From positions 22,053,566 through 22,117,565 of the forward strand of contig NC_058063.1 of the NCBI RefSeq assembly GCF_020085105.1: a DNA stretch of 64,000 bases. The letters run 5' to 3'. Positions 34,470-47,969 of the stretch are shown piece by piece. The stretch comes from Siniperca chuatsi (Eukaryota; Chordata; Actinopteri; Centrarchiformes; Sinipercidae). Every line of letters starts with the position of its first letter. The first letter of the stretch is position 1. The position numbers were made by a program, and so were the translations under genes. The notes beneath the pieces are model-generated. The model did no database searches. It saw nothing but the letters and a program-made list of their open reading frames with translations, and was not told where the DNA came from.

Positions 34470-36970
34470 ACTAAATATTTTTTATGAGATCTTTGTATTA
34501 TAAACACATAAGGGCAGGAAAGGAAGAGAAGGTAACCTGATACTCAGTGTGGTATTAAAACTACTGTCTGTAAAACATGTTTTTTTCACTTTCCCCAAGT
34601 GGTCGGTTTTACTAAATTTACTGAACACAGTTGTACATGTGAGCAGCTGTATGTAGCATTGCACTATTCTGCATTGTCAAGTGTACAGGGTGTAACATAT
34701 GTTTAGTAGAGTATTATACCGGGTAGTCATTCAGTTTAACAGGAGTACAGTATGTTTTGGTTTTAAATTCTATCTGAATCAAAGCGCAAGTTTTTTTGTT
34801 TGTCTTTGTTTTGTTTTTGCATTACAAAGTGCATAACCTGTCACTTGGAAATAATGTTTGCATTTGGTCTGTTACCTTTCTTTATGTTCTGTTATGTTAA
34901 TAGTTGAGGTATGTTTTCTATTACTTAAGTACATTTCTAACATAATAATTCACATGGAATAAAAAAACTACTCCGTTGTAATACACTTTACTTGTTTGGT
35001 GAGTTTTCTCTCTTCCTGTGGCTTTCCATGAACAGTTTGATAGCAGAATATCTTACAAGGATCAACAATAAATGGCTTCTCATCATCACAAGTCTTCATC
35101 TGAGAGCTTCAGCTAGCTCACAGCATCAGTGTCTATTAATACGAGGTTTCCGTTTATGAAGGTTGAACAGTTAAACCACCTTGCTTTGCTAAAGCTGCTG
35201 CAGATTTAAATTAGACTCGCTGTGGTGACCTGAAACAGGTGCAAGTTAATAGCCACAAAACACAGTTCCCCTCAATATGACTATTGGGACTACTAACTGG
35301 GAGGTTGAGGGTGACAAAGCAGTCATTTTAATGTAGATAGGAATTGAATAACATTTCCATAACTAACGTTGTCCCATGTTTCTACTAAGAGGCCTTAAAG
35401 GGGCAGCACTGAGATACTGTTTGTATGTCCCTTCTCCTTGAACACAGAGACATCTATCTTAGACAGGGACAAATTAGACAGTCCCTCCTGCCCCCGGCAG
35501 AAAATTAGCAGACATGTCAAGCTTTTCTCTACACTTTATGGCCAAAACTATGTAGACACACACACCCCTGTGCATGCTTGAGGATGAGATGTGTATTGTG
35601 ATCTTTGAGTTGGACTTTCATTTGATCAATTCAAACCTTGATAGTCTAATCCCACCATAATGCCACAAAAGTGCTTCTAACTTTTGATAATGGCAATCTT
35701 GGCCTCAAAATGCATGCAGAGAATCTTAAAGTTTGCCGCATGGGGGATGTAATCAACAGTTCCAATGTTTTGCCCTGACTTCAATGCAGCAGCAGGACTG
35801 AGGCGCCACCAGCTGGACGGGAGCCAAAGAGTACAGAAATGACAATGTTAGAATTATATTTTTACTAAAAAAACAAAGACAGCTTTTCTATCACTTATAG
35901 CATGTCATAGAATTTCAGTTTGTCGGAAATCTCCTGTGCCTCCCACTTCCTCTCAATGGCTTGAAGATATGATAAATTCAAACAATATTCTCAATAATAA
36001 TGGGGTAACATTTCTGTAAATTCTTTAAAATTAGTGTTAATGGGGGTGTTGTTAAGGTGTGGTAGTAGGGAGTTCGTTGTAGGCTAATGTGCTAATAATC
36101 AGTTAATGTCGCATTTTCACAAAATGTATTGGGTAATATCAGTGTGATCCCTTCACAAACAAATTACAAAAATCTGTAAAATCATTAATAACCAGAAAAT
36201 AATGCTGAAATTCTTCTTCCCTCACTTTTCAACATTCCCTGTTTTGTTTTAGAGGTATACCATCACAAGTCTATGTGCAAACAGAGATAGTCTATCAAAA
36301 GCTTCAATGCAATGACCATAAATCCAGCATGTAAAAGGAAAACTTTTAATAGGAATGGTCTTAGACATTATACAGTAAAAACAATAGCAAAGGACAGTCA
36401 TTTTAGACATTTTGAGTACATTTCTGTTTCAGCAAATGTTGTAATGCTGTATTGTTGTAAGTGTAGCTGAGAAAGATGTTCAAAAAGGCAGAAGTGCAGA
36501 ACACAAATCAAGCATTGCACACATGGAAAACTGCAATATACAGAATCAAAACCAAAACAAATGTCCTGCACCATTCGCCACACTTTGAAGAAAATGTAAC
36601 CTGCAGATTATCATAAATACAGGAAAATATAAACAATATTCCAAAATGTATTAAAACTCACTCTTTTAATGTATGCATGTACTCTCTCAACTTAAAGAGC
36701 TTCTTAAAACCAGGCTGAAAAGCTGTGTTTTGCTGCCCTCTTTTTCAAGCATCTTTCACTTCTGGCCACACCCAAAAGTGTGTGTCACAGTGCTCTGACA
36801 CACACTGGAGTACACTTCTACATCACTGCAGCATGGTGCGAACTTTAAAACAACTGGAAGCCTGCAAAGACATGATTCTGAGAGGGTGTTAAGTTCTTCA
36901 GAAATGTGCGTGTAATTATTTACAAACTAGTTAAAAGAAGTACAGAAACATCTTTAAAAAACTGGATGTA
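34470..36970. other. intergenic, downstream of B2
   Basis: Counterpart of 13,330-16,090. About 265 bases of unit A (13,560-13,830) are missing at 34,690. No gene seen. Confidence 0.5.
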
Positions 36971-36975
36971 ATATA

Positions 36976-37580
36976 CAGTGGTGTGCAAAAGTGTTTGCCC
37001 CCTTCCTGATTTCTTATTTTTTTTGCATGTTTGTCACACTTAAATGTTTCAGATCATCAAACAAATTTAAATATTAGTCAAAGATAACACAAGTAAAGAC
37101 AAAATGCAGTTTTTAAATGAAGGTTGTTATTATTAAGGGAAAACAAAATCCAAACCTACATGGCCCTGTGTGAAATAATGATTGCCCCCTAAACCTAATA
37201 ACTGGTTGGGCCACCCTTAACAGCAACAACTGCAATCAAGCATTTGCAATAACTTGCAATGAGTCTTTTACAGCACTGTGGAGGAATTTTGGCCCACTCA
37301 TCTTTGCAGAATTCTTGTAATTCAGCCACATTGGAGGGTTTTCGAGCATGAACTGCCTTTTTAAGGTCATGCCACAGCATCTCAATAGGGTTCAGGTCAG
37401 GACTTTGACTAGGCCACTCCAAAGTCTTCATTTTGTTCTTCTTCAGCCATTCAGAGGTGGACTTGCTGGTGTGTTTTGGATCATTGTCCTGCTGCAGAAC
37501 CCAAGTTCGCTTCAGCTTGAGGTCATGAACAGATGGCCGGACATTCTCCTTTAAGAGATTTGGTAGACAGCAGAATTCAT
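36976..37580 (-). mobile_element. 5'-truncated Tc1-like fragment, unit B
   Basis: Same truncation point as in unit A. The frame 37,584-37,195 encodes the transposase C-terminus with [13 protein letters not shown] and [11 protein letters not shown]. Confidence 0.85.
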
Positions 37581-37601
37581 ACAATGGCTTTATGCAAGTT
37601 G

Positions 37602-37704
37602 AGTGTTATAACATTCTCCGGTGAGGATTGAGGACTTGTGCTTCTTTCTACAGCATCTCCCTCCATCACAGGAAGAGCAGGACTGTCCAGCATCACAGAA
37701 CCAG
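37602..37704 (-). pseudogene. relic D2 exon of an FcR-like gene, reversed, unit B
   Basis: Counterpart of 16,717-16,820. In addition, the splice acceptor AG seen in unit A is changed to AA (TTGTTCAA), consistent with decay without selection. Confidence 0.7.
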
Positions 37705-38433
37705 TTGAACAACATATGTTTTGAAAAATATGTTAATTACATCAAAATATGTAATACATAAAGATACATAAAGATAATACCATCTGACTGTAAGACTGTA
37801 CAGAATAACTACAGCACCTCTATGAATAGAGTTTATGGGGTTTTTATAGCGATGACGAGTCACAGTCACAGGCAGACGGCCAACTTCCTCAATGTATTAC
37901 TTGCTTGAACTATGACCTCTAAAACTGTTTAGTAACTAAGCTCTGACATACCAGAATCATTGCTTTATGGAGATAAACGTTTCTCTAGTTGCAGAAATGG
38001 TTGATGTTGGATTGATCAGTACTGTATGGTTTGCATGATGACTGGATTTAGTGGTTTCTTGCCCAAATCCGCTGGTTTCTTCCATGAGCTGCTTTGTGTC
38101 TATTTTCTATTACTCTAATGTTCTATTACTTATAAATTGAGTCTTTTTCTCTTTTCTTGCTTGTTTTGGTCCATTGCCTCTTTTCCCTGACGGTGCTGTT
38201 GAGTTACAGGGTTCGTCTCTCTGTGCACACAGGAAGCTTACATGGAGTACTGAGACCGCTTAAATAGTGCTTACAATAAATTTGGAAAACTTATCTATCT
38301 TAACTATCTTATGAGGGTTACATGTAACATTAATCACACATGCTGAAAATGTTTTGTTACATTTAATATCTAACAATCAAAAAGCTGCAACTAAAAGAAC
38401 ACACAAAAATTAATTAATTAATTCATGACTTAC

Positions 38434-41294
38434 AGATACTTTTCGTTTCCATTTCCAACAGGCAACTGCAAGAGTACACAAAAATAAAATAACCAAAACA
38501 ATGACAACAATGGTGATACAAATAGATGAACTTGGCAGGACCGTGAAGGAATCAGCTGAAACGAGAAAACACAGAACAACATGACAAAGAAACCATTTAA
38601 TTAAATTAGAAAATATTTATGTCATTATCAAGTCAGTTGGTCCGTCCGTCAGATACTTTCGTCCAGAGCAGCATATCTCAACAGGTATAGTCTAGAAGCC
38701 TGGTGTAGACATTCATGGTCCCCAAACGACAAATCTCAATGATTTTGGTGGTGACCCTTTTCACTTACACACAAGAGATTTGATGTTGCCAGAATAATTT
38801 ACTGAGAACATTTATGCTCCTCAGAGGATGACCTTTCACATGTGTGACACTGTGGGTTTTTGCTGTTAAGGTCCCAATCCCAACACTGCACGCAACATAT
38901 CCCATAATCTAATAGATGCTCAAAGGCCCAGTTCCAATGTCCCCCTTTATGTCCTCACAGACTCTGAAGTGCGCTACCTGCTAAGTTTTTGAGGGCTCTG
39001 TGAAATATCTCTGGTTGACTATGTGAGCCCTTGATGAACACTTGCGATACGATTCAATCAGCATTACACTTTCCTGTCCACTGAAATGTCTCTGGTCAGG
39101 TAAAATGATTTCACAAAGTGCTGTCCCAGATCTCAGACAGCTTTTGGAGCTCAAACCCCCTCCTGCTCCTGATGTCACAGGTGACATCGCTTAAAGTCTG
39201 TAAGGGTTCAGGGCCAAGGACTCTAATACTCATGCTTTATGGGCCTTTAAACCCTAGAAATCCTGATGATTTTTTCTCTGTATGGCCCCCAGTGAGCAAC
39301 TTAACCTTGTAATGAATGAGGCACCAGGAGCACAGCATCTTCTCTTCATGCTTTCCTCTAGCAACCTCAGGAGCAGCCCCACAATGCGGTAAGGATGTAA
39401 GAATAGCTGCATCAAAATGTTTTGCAGTCCACAGAGTGTAGAGGGGCTACTAGTGGGACTTCAATATTCCTACCTGGAACATGGATGTGTGTCTCTCTGG
39501 TCTGGTTGATGTTCTGCTGTTGGACTCTACAGGTGTAGTTGTTGCCGTGTCTCGTCTCCACAGTCACTCTGCTGCTGACAGTATAGAGGTCATCAGGACC
39601 TCTGACTGTCTCTGTAGGTCCAGCAGAGACGAGCTTTCCCTCACCGTCCAGCCAGAACACCTCAGGCTCTGGATACCAGCCTGCAGACTCACACTGTAAA
39701 ATCACCCCACTGCTGGTTCTGTCAGTACTCACTATGAAAGGTGAGGAGACAGCACCTGAAGATGGAGGAGAGGAGAAAGCATTGAGAAACACATCTGATG
39801 GGTGAAAGACATTGATGCACAAGCTCTGCTTATTGAAACAGACAGTTATCGTGGCACATTTGCAAATTCTGCAGGTCAGAAATTATTTCCCTGTTATCTG
39901 ATGCATGCTGATGTGCAGCACTTTTTTTACTTCCTCATCTTGTAGGCTCAGTTTCAGTCCATTTAAGGCAGCACCCCATCAGTATCTTAAGAGTAATTTC
40001 ACATTTTATTATTTCTTAAAACTCTTACATATCTCTCATTAGTACAACAAGAATTACAACTTTGATAATTTGATAGATACATGTAAAACATACAGTTCTC
40101 TACATCCACTTACCAACAACAAGCTCAACAAAAGAGTCACCCAGTGCTGGAATGAAGCATCTGTACCTTCCCTCATCAGAGAGTTTCACTTTGGAGAGTT
40201 TCAGTGAAATGTCTCCGAGCTTCAGTTTGTCGATGGACAGAGACGTTCTTCCTTTGTAGGACGGACGTTTTTCACTCTCTAGTTCCACACCGTCACGCCG
40301 CACATAAACAAATCTGGGGTCCAGGTCAGGTCTTGCCCACTCTACAGTCATGTCTGAAGCATTGATGGCAGGTTCCAGGTTGCATGGTAAAATGATGTCA
40401 TCACCAACTGTTGCCACTATTGGCTGAGACGGACCGACCACCTGATGCCGTCCTGATGAAGAAACAGATCTGTTTTAACTCCCGCATGAAGAAGTGTGTT
40501 GTAGTTTTTGCATTTTATGTGAATCAGCTGAAAACTCTTCCTGAGTTAAACCTCAGGGGCCTTGGATGTTAGACTCAATGAAAGGTGGACAGATAATAAT
40601 TTAATGTGCTGTTAAAGCTAACTGTGGAATCCTGTGAGACGGTATATTTGCATGTGAAGTCAGTGGTTAAAATTTATTTAGGCAGATAACAGATATCTGG
40701 TAGCTTGTGCTCTCCAGACAAAGTTCATCTAAAAATTGTGACTTCTTAGTCACTATAGTGACTAAATTATACAATAATAAAACCGCAATCATTACATGGA
40801 CTTTTATATTCATTAAGCTGTTACTAATGTGTTTGTGTGTACAGTAAGTTACCTTCAAAACAGGGTGCTGAGAGAAGGAGGAAGAAAACCAACAGACACT
40901 CAGGAAATCTGAAAACTAAATAGTTTGTAAAATGTTAATTTACGAATAGGAATAAAATATAACAGCGTGAATTGCAAAATAATGAAATATTAAATGTCAC
41001 CCAGTCTGAAAAGGGCTTACTTATTTAAAAAGATATTCAGAACTTCAGGTAAAAGAAAAGCAAAGTGGTTCTGAAAACAAGCAAATTCCACAGTTTCACT
41101 CAGAATTTCAAATTTTCACAGTTAGTTTGTTTAAAAATTGGAGGTCAACTTTTAATAGTAAATATTTTATCATTAATAAATACTATATGCATAGTTATGT
41201 ATGTCTACTTCAGCTCAGTTTTGAGTACTATAAGCCAGTACTACGTACCTGTTGTAGTTCTGACGGAGTCCTTCAGCTCAGGTGTCAACTCCAT
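38434..41294 (-). CDS. B3: B7/butyrophilin-like receptor, short or unresolved tail
   Basis: Exons on the minus strand: 41,294-41,249 (MELTPELKDSVRTTT), 40,915-40,853, V-set 40,452-40,114, C-set 39,755-39,474, transmembrane 38,555-38,434. Lengths and phases equal those of A3, and all exons are open. It differs from A3 by scattered substitutions, for example ESEKR for ESKKR, DSFVELV for DSLVELV, EVFW for EVLW and INQT for INQA. The last change creates an extra N-glycosylation sequon. As in A3, no tail exon is found after the basic CWKWKRK stop-transfer sequence. Confidence 0.8.
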
Positions 41295-41639
41295 CGTCGA
41301 CTGGCAGTTTATAGTTTACATATAATCTCTCATGCTGGATGTTGTGGACTTCAGGTGAGCATTGCCAGTGGTGGACTCAGGCTGTCTGAGGGGCAGGGGC
41401 AAAGAAATACATAAAAAGGACACCTTTGCTGCATGAGAGCACTAATTGTGAGGTGCCATTAATACGATTTGGTAAATTTTATGGAATTGTTTCACTTAAA
41501 AACCTTATATCATTAAGATAGTCCACAAATAAAGGCTTATAAAGACATTTAAATTTGCATCTTAACTGAAAAATTTTAAAAGTATTTTAAGTTACAAATT
41601 AACGTGTGGCTACCTGTAATGTTGTTTTGTACATTTTAA

Positions 41640-43385
41640 GGGGTTTAACACTTTAAAAATACTTAAATCCATTATCCATTACATTGAAAGCTGTAAGGTT
41701 TTACATTTTACGGGTTTTTATCCATTAAACGTACCTATTTTAAAGCATCCAGATGATCCATTAAAAGCCTTAATAAGGCAGGTGTACTGTATAATGTGTA
41801 ATAAGGAGGTGAAGGTCACATGATCAGCTCCTCTATCACCTGCAGTCAGCTGAACATCCTGCAGATTAAAACACTGCAAAAAACGTAAAGTGACAACAAA
41901 AGCCAACCAAAACGCCTATCACGCTAGCTGGTTTGCTAAGCTAACTCAATCTCCTTGGGCTTAACTGGACTTACCTTTTCTCTGTTGCCTCCTCATCGGT
42001 CAACGCTGGAAATTCGCACGTTGAAATCGACAACGAAGATGAAAGCGCAACGTTTCAAATTTGAGCAGACAAATTACACTACACACACAAACACACACAA
42101 ACACCTGTGTGATGTAACTCGAGTCGTCTGAGTTGGGGTTCGACCTGTTCACAGTGAAACATGTTCACTTCATCAAGTTTGAACTTTTTCTCTTCTGAAA
42201 GCTTGCTTTCGCTGTTTGCCATAAGCTGCTCTCTTTGTCTGGTCTGTTCAGTTTCATCCACAGGGTACATCTCAGTCTCTGTGTAAATGTAGAGGCACGA
42301 CAGGAAGTCAAATTTAAACTTCACCTGTGTCGTTGTGTTATTTAGAGGAGAGGTGTAAAACTGAAAAGAAACAGAAGCAGAACAGAAAAATCAAGTTTTA
42401 ATTTTTAATGGGTGAGAGGCAGGAACACCCCAGACAGGTATTTCTACTATAACCTTAAAATAATATTGTATATATATAAAATACTGTTTTAACATTTAAA
42501 TAGTCTGTAAATTTACTCCCCACTAAATACCATACCAAACATTAGTTTGTACAGGAGCAGCTTGCTGTTACATACAGTATATGTAGTAAATCTTTCAACA
42601 TATTGGAGAGGTGTTAAAATATTTCTGTTGCCATGATGACTTGCTATTGCGACACAAAAATATGGCACACAGCGTAAAGTTAAAAAAGGAACCTCGCAGC
42701 CATAAACTGTGTTTGACTTAGATAATTCCCCACTAGCCGAACTCTAACAGAGCAGCTGCACCACATTCAGCCCATCAAGGAGCTGACTGAGTATCAGTAT
42801 ACCTGACAAGACAACCAGATCCACAAGACTCCAACAACGGAGCAGCTGCATCGCATCTCCAACTAAACTGTTCCGCTGAAATTGCAAACAAGTCTCCTTT
42901 CTCTTTGTCACTTTGAAAAAAACTCTTTGGAAGTTTTACTGAGAAAAATCAGCCAAATGTACGTGTTTCACCTGTATTAGTCTTTGAACTGTTTGAAACT
43001 TTACAGAAACTTTACAGAAGTCAGGATGTCGTCTTCTGTCAACTCTAATTAGAAAAATGACTTTCAATCACACATCAAAGGTGAGAGCAGTGTTCGCTAT
43101 TTGAACCTCTTGACGAAACACAACCAAACCATCTGATGACAAGACCAGAGTCACCTACAGTCTTCAGCTATGAATTCACAATTTTGAGTTACCTGTACCT
43201 TAAAGTTGTAAATGTATCTTTATGTGCAAATATTTTAGCTTATTTCATTCATCATGGCCGAGAATTTTTAAGTAAGTTAGACAAGAACACAGCTGATCAA
43301 ATGTTACATATAATAAACATTTATTATATTGTTTGATAGTAAATACATTTTTTTTCCATAATGGAAACTATAATAAGGGCAGGGC
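41640..43385. other. 1.75-kb block present in unit B but not A; possible small exons
   Basis: Unit A joins directly across this block (about 20,575). On the minus strand, 42,324-42,079 has an 81-codon frame rich in Glu and Lys (TETEMYPVDETEQTRQREQL), and at 41,974-42,015 a stretch ending ACAGAGAAAAG is followed by a donor GTAAGTCC. These could be 5' exons of B3 or of a lost gene. There is no signal peptide or known domain. Confidence 0.25.
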
Positions 43386-43389
43386 TTTC

Positions 43390-44140
43390 TTTTGTTTTTC
43401 CGGCTGCTCTGCTGGAGAGTTGTCATGGTGTCGTACATTTTCCTTCTATAAGCACATAACGTTATGGACTCTGAATGTAGTAAGAAATTAATCCCAATAG
43501 AGACATGCGTGATGTTTAAAATGGCCAAGCCTGTAAACAGCATTTTTAATATCTATAATACATTCTGACCATGAAGAGTGCAGAATAACCTCTCTCAGGG
43601 ACCAGGGCAAACTTCTTTGGTTTGATACACTAAAAACATGAAATAAAGAGAAATACGTTTGATTATTTAGATATGATATTTAAGACAGTTGTATTAAAAG
43701 TGATACAAAATCTGCAAATCCTGAAATAAAATCAGTAACTCCAGAGCATTTAATGGAGAGATTTTGTAACATTGGTAAAAATAAAAGGTAAAAACTCTGA
43801 GTAAATACAAGTCTATAAAAACAGTCCAACCTTATCACTTATTCACACACAGAAAAATATCACTTGCTGTCAAACTGTATAGACTGTATTTATTCTTATG
43901 TAGCTTCTCACCATGGAATAAAACCAATCACAATATTACAACACAGTGAAAAATAATGAAAACAGACATTTTATTGTCGTCTCTAAGTATTTAATTAAAA
44001 ACTGCAAACATTAATCTTAGTTATAGTTTAATATAAGTCATATTAGTCATATAACATTAGTTATATTAAACTCTGTCCTGCTGCTCTACTTATGTTCTTC
44101 ATCATCTGTCCTGTTTAATCAGAGTCAGTCAGTCTGCTGT
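43390..44140 (-). other. 3' flank of C1, homologous to 3' flank of B1
   Basis: Matches 20,580-21,345 in order. It includes TTTATT at 43,970 (AATAAA on the minus strand), about 260 bases after the C1 stop, the likely polyadenylation signal. Confidence 0.5.
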
Positions 44141-44233
44141 CTAACTCCACTGTGAACTGTCGCTGTGTTTTGTCCTGAACTGGACTGCTGGACTGTAAAT
44201 ACGGTGCTTCTGATGTCACTGTCAGATTGTGTT

Positions 44234-47085
44234 TCAGTGGACTGTGGAGAGTCTGTTATTAACTCGTCCAGATGTTGATGAATCAGTATTTATGTTCGTC
44301 TCCTCCTGTCTCTCTAGCTGCTCTGACTGAATCTCATGTCTCTGTCTCTTTGTCTCATCAAGTAGTTTCTTAATTTGCTCAATCTGGTTTTCTCCTTTCT
44401 GCTTCCATTCTGTTATTGTTGTAATCACTTCCTGTGTTTTCTGTAGTTTTTCCTTGATGTTCTCATCTTCTGTCTTTCTGTTTCCCTGATCCTGTTTGCC
44501 CTCTAATGACTTGTTCTTTTTGTCACCTTTCTTCCATTTGACTTTACTCTTCACTGACTCAGGTTTCTTCTCTTTCTTCTTCGACCCTTCCCCCACCTTC
44601 TCCAGCTGTGACATGTGTTTGTCTCTGGAGTTCTCCAGTTCTTTCTTCTGTTCCATCAATACTGAAATCACTTGTATCATGTCGTTCTGTTCTTTCTCTT
44701 TCTCTTCCTTCTGTTCCATCAATACTGAAATCACATGTATCATGTCGTTCTGTTCTTTCTCTTTCTCTTGTAACTTTTCCTCATCCAAATCCTTCCTTTT
44801 CGTACTTCCTCTGACGAACTGCTCTCTTTCTCCTGTTCCATCTTCAGTTTCGTTGTCATGGTGCATCTTGTTAGCTGTACACAAACAGAGGAAGGAAACT
44901 TCTGAACTGAAAGTTCAAACCTGCTGTATTTATGCAGTGTTGCCTTTTAAACAGAAAAGTGTGACAAGATACAGAAGCACAACAGAGAAATGGTGGTAAA
45001 ACTAAAACAGAACAACAACAAGAGAGATAAAAGCTGGTGTTCAAACAATAACCTGTACAAACACACAGAGGCAGGTCCTGTTTACAAAAATCTATTCATT
45101 CACTGTGCAATGCAATGTTTTGCATTACTAACGCACTCATTGCACGTCTCACATTAGATGCATGCTCTCGCCCAAGTTTAGCATAACATAAAGTAACAAT
45201 AAAGTATGATATGATGGTTGACATTTAGAAATAAGTAACTCAAATTGAAAACTTACGGCCTTTGTTTTGGCTTAGTTTCCAAAAAACTAAGAAAAAAGCA
45301 GAAAAAAGCAGGAAACAAACAGACAAGACCACGATGATACGAACAGCAGAAGAAGACGGGGCCATGAATACATCTTCTGAAATGAAAAACAAAAGAACAA
45401 CATGTCATTTATATAAAACCAGACTTCAGTTGTTAAAAGCTGAAAAAGTCAGCAAATTAAAACTTTCTCACCTAGAATTCGGATTTCTGTCTCTCTGGCC
45501 TGGTTGATGTTCTGCTGTTGGACTCTACAGGTGAAGCTGTTGCTGTGTCTCTTCTCCACAGTCACTCTGCTGCTGACAGTATAGAGGTCATCAGGACCTC
45601 TGACTGTCTCTGTAGGTCCAGCAGAGACGAGCTTTCCCTCACCATCCAGCCAGAACACCTCAGGCTCTGGATACCAGCCTGCAGACTCACACTGTAAAAT
45701 CACCCCACTGCTGGTTCTGTCAATACTCACTATGAAAGGTGAGGAGACAGCACCTGAAGATGGAAGAGAATACATTTGAAGTTTTAGTAATAAACCTTCT
45801 GATCTTGTAACTACCTATTCAACATCAGCTGTCAAATTAAGACTAAAGAAATCAGTGGTTTCACAGCATGACAAGTTACCTGTACAATCTGTGTTAAATG
45901 AGCTGTTGTATCACAGTGTGGATCTCCCCTGGTGTGTATGTCCACTTACCAACAGCAAGCTCAACCACAGATGTACCCAGTCCTGGAATGTGGCATCTGT
46001 ATTCTCCCTCATCAGAGGGTTTAACTTTGGAGAGTTTCAGTGACATGTCTCCATGCTTCAGTTTGTCAGTGGACACTGATGTTCTTCCTATGTATGATGG
46101 ATTCTGATTAACCAAAAGCTCCAAACCATCACGCCTCACATGGACAAACCTGGGCCTCAGGTCAAATCTCGCCCACTCCAAAGTCTCAGCAACAACATCC
46201 TTGGCAGGTTCCAGGTGACATGGCAAAATAATGTCATCACCAACTATCGCCAGTATTGGCTTAGTAGGACCAACCACCTGGGACTGACCTGAGGAAGAAA
46301 CAGGTGTATTTTTAACTGCTGCTTATGTCTCTTTGTGGCTTCCTTTTCTAGTTTCAAGATAATATAAATGTGTTGTCAGTACAACTCATTGTTACGGCTG
46401 TGGCCATCCTCCAGTAAATTCCCTAGTGTTACCTTGGGTTTTCCAATTTCCTGTATCCCCAGCACTCCCCCGTCTGTCTCTCTATGTCTATGTTTCTGTT
46501 TGTGTGTGTGTTGGTGTGGGCATGGGCCTCCCTTTCTCGCTCTCCTGGCTCTTCAGCAGATTGTTTTTTCAACCTCAGTGGTACCTACGCTTTACAGCTG
46601 ACTTTGTTTATGTTTCTCTTTGAAGAGCAAAGAACCTTAGGGTTTCTTTTGGGTTGGCAATGTTAGTCTGAAGCTCCAAGAAAAATGGAAGAATTTAGAT
46701 TGTTTTGACTTTTGCATACTGCGGATGTTTGGTTCCACCTGCTGAGGTTTAACTCATTTAAAACTTTAAAACCAATCCTCAGAGGATTGCCATCTTGTTG
46801 AAGTAAAGAGGTCTGAGAGTTCCTGGTGACTCAGGGAACTGTGTTGTTGAGGGCAATAGCCCCTGTTACAGTCTCTTAGGTCAAATTGGTCTCAAGCGAG
46901 GGATCTGATCAATAGAAACACCTTAATCATGACATTATACCTTTAACATTTCCTGATGTGTTTGTGTGTAGCTTACCTCCACAACAGTGTATTACAAGAA
47001 GGAAGACAGCAGTGTGATGAAAAATCAAAATACTGATGGCGCTGAGATTAGATTTAGGGGACTGTCCATTCCACTGGTGAAACAT
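44234..47085 (-). CDS. C1: B7/butyrophilin-like receptor with coiled-coil tail, intact
   Basis: Exons on the minus strand: leader 47,085-46,977 (MFHQWNGQ, core ILIFHHTAVFLLVIHCCG), V-set 46,288-45,950 (LPC, WARFDLRPRFVHVRRDG, YRCHIPGLG), C-set 45,753-45,472 (LQCESAGWYPEPEVFW to FTCRVQQQ), transmembrane 45,376-45,257 (AVRIIVVLSVCFLLFSAFFL then FWKLSQ), tail 44,874-44,234. Every junction is phase 1 and the total is 1491 nt, or 496 residues. The 213-residue tail is Lys/Glu-rich with heptad-like hydrophobics, including a tandem 21-residue repeat (core QNDMIxVISVLMEQK), so a coiled coil is likely. There is no B30.2 domain. The tail begins NKMHHDNET, like NKKHHEDEE in B1, which shows common origin despite divergence. 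This is the best-preserved gene of its family here. Its ligand is unknown. Confidence 0.85.
44645..44771 (-). repeat. 63-bp tandem repeat inside the C1 tail exon
   Basis: Two nearly identical copies, each starting CTTCTGTTCCATCAATACTG on the plus strand (44,645 and 44,708). They encode two 21-residue units that differ at a few residues, such as His/Gln before VISVL. The length is a multiple of three, so the frame is kept. Confidence 0.85.
46391..46872. mobile_element. possible LTR-like insertion in C1 intron
   Basis: The stretch starts TGTTACGGCT and ends CCCCTGTTACA, so it has TG...CA ends with a short inverted repeat. It is pyrimidine-rich on the plus strand and absent from the equivalent introns of A1 and B1. 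No clear target duplication was found, so this is weak. Confidence 0.3.
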
Positions 47086-47886
47086 CCTGAAAACTGAAAT
47101 AAACAATTTTAAAATGGAAAAGACTTTGATAAGGCAATTCTTCAGCAGTCTTATGAAGCTAAAGGCAGTTTTATTATGTAAATATAAGCTGGTTCATACA
47201 GTTAGAGTTCCAGACGTGAATAGCTTCAAACCATCACATCCAAAATTGATAAGTTGCTGACCAGCATCAAATTCACAATCTATGGTATCAAAATCTCTAA
47301 TGTAACGACAAAATGTAAAATTGAATAGAATTCCATAAACTAAAGGTTCTTTAATCTTAATTTGATGACAAATTCATGGAATGGGTGGATCGTTGTTGTA
47401 TTTACTTTTAAAAACAATTGTGTTAACCATCAGAGTTTTGGAATTGTATGAACAAAAAGTATATTTCATCAATTATATTTTTTAGCACAATAATTATAAT
47501 TAACCAGTAAAAAAATATCTATGGCACATTGAAGCCTTCATAACTGGTCCCTCACATTGCAGGTTCATTGGTACTTTATTCAAAAGATTAATGATTAAGA
47601 CGAAAACAGGATACATGTGCAAACGTGTTCATGTCCAAACATGTTTATTACATTGTCAACATTGAATAAAGATGTTCAATGTGAATATGTCCATTTGTAT
47701 GGATATGTATGTGACATTGAGCGTAACAAGCCCCATAAAAATAGAACAACAATTTGGTTGAAAGACAACCTCCAGTGATTGTAGATTTGCTCTTATTTTA
47801 AAAGTAGGTCATTATGAAATGTAATGAAAGGGAAAACTACAGAATTAGCTATTAAAATAATTATTTTTAGTTTAAAAGCTACATAC

Positions 47887-47960
47887 CTGTGGTATGTCTC
47901 GAAGAATCACCTCCGCTGCCAGCCCAAAGTCCTCAAATAAAATGATGTGTACTTTGACCC
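47887..47960 (-). other. possible 5' untranslated exon of C1
   Basis: On the minus strand CATACCACAG is followed by the donor GTATGTAGC at 47,886. It lies 800 bases upstream of the leader exon, as does a similar candidate in A1. The 5' limit is unknown. Confidence 0.3.
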
Positions 47961-47969
47961 TGACCAACT

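Noticed and set aside
43304-43543. Minus-strand 79-codon ORF
   Set aside because: It lies across the edge of the unit-B-specific block and the conserved 3' flank of C1, and has no domain.
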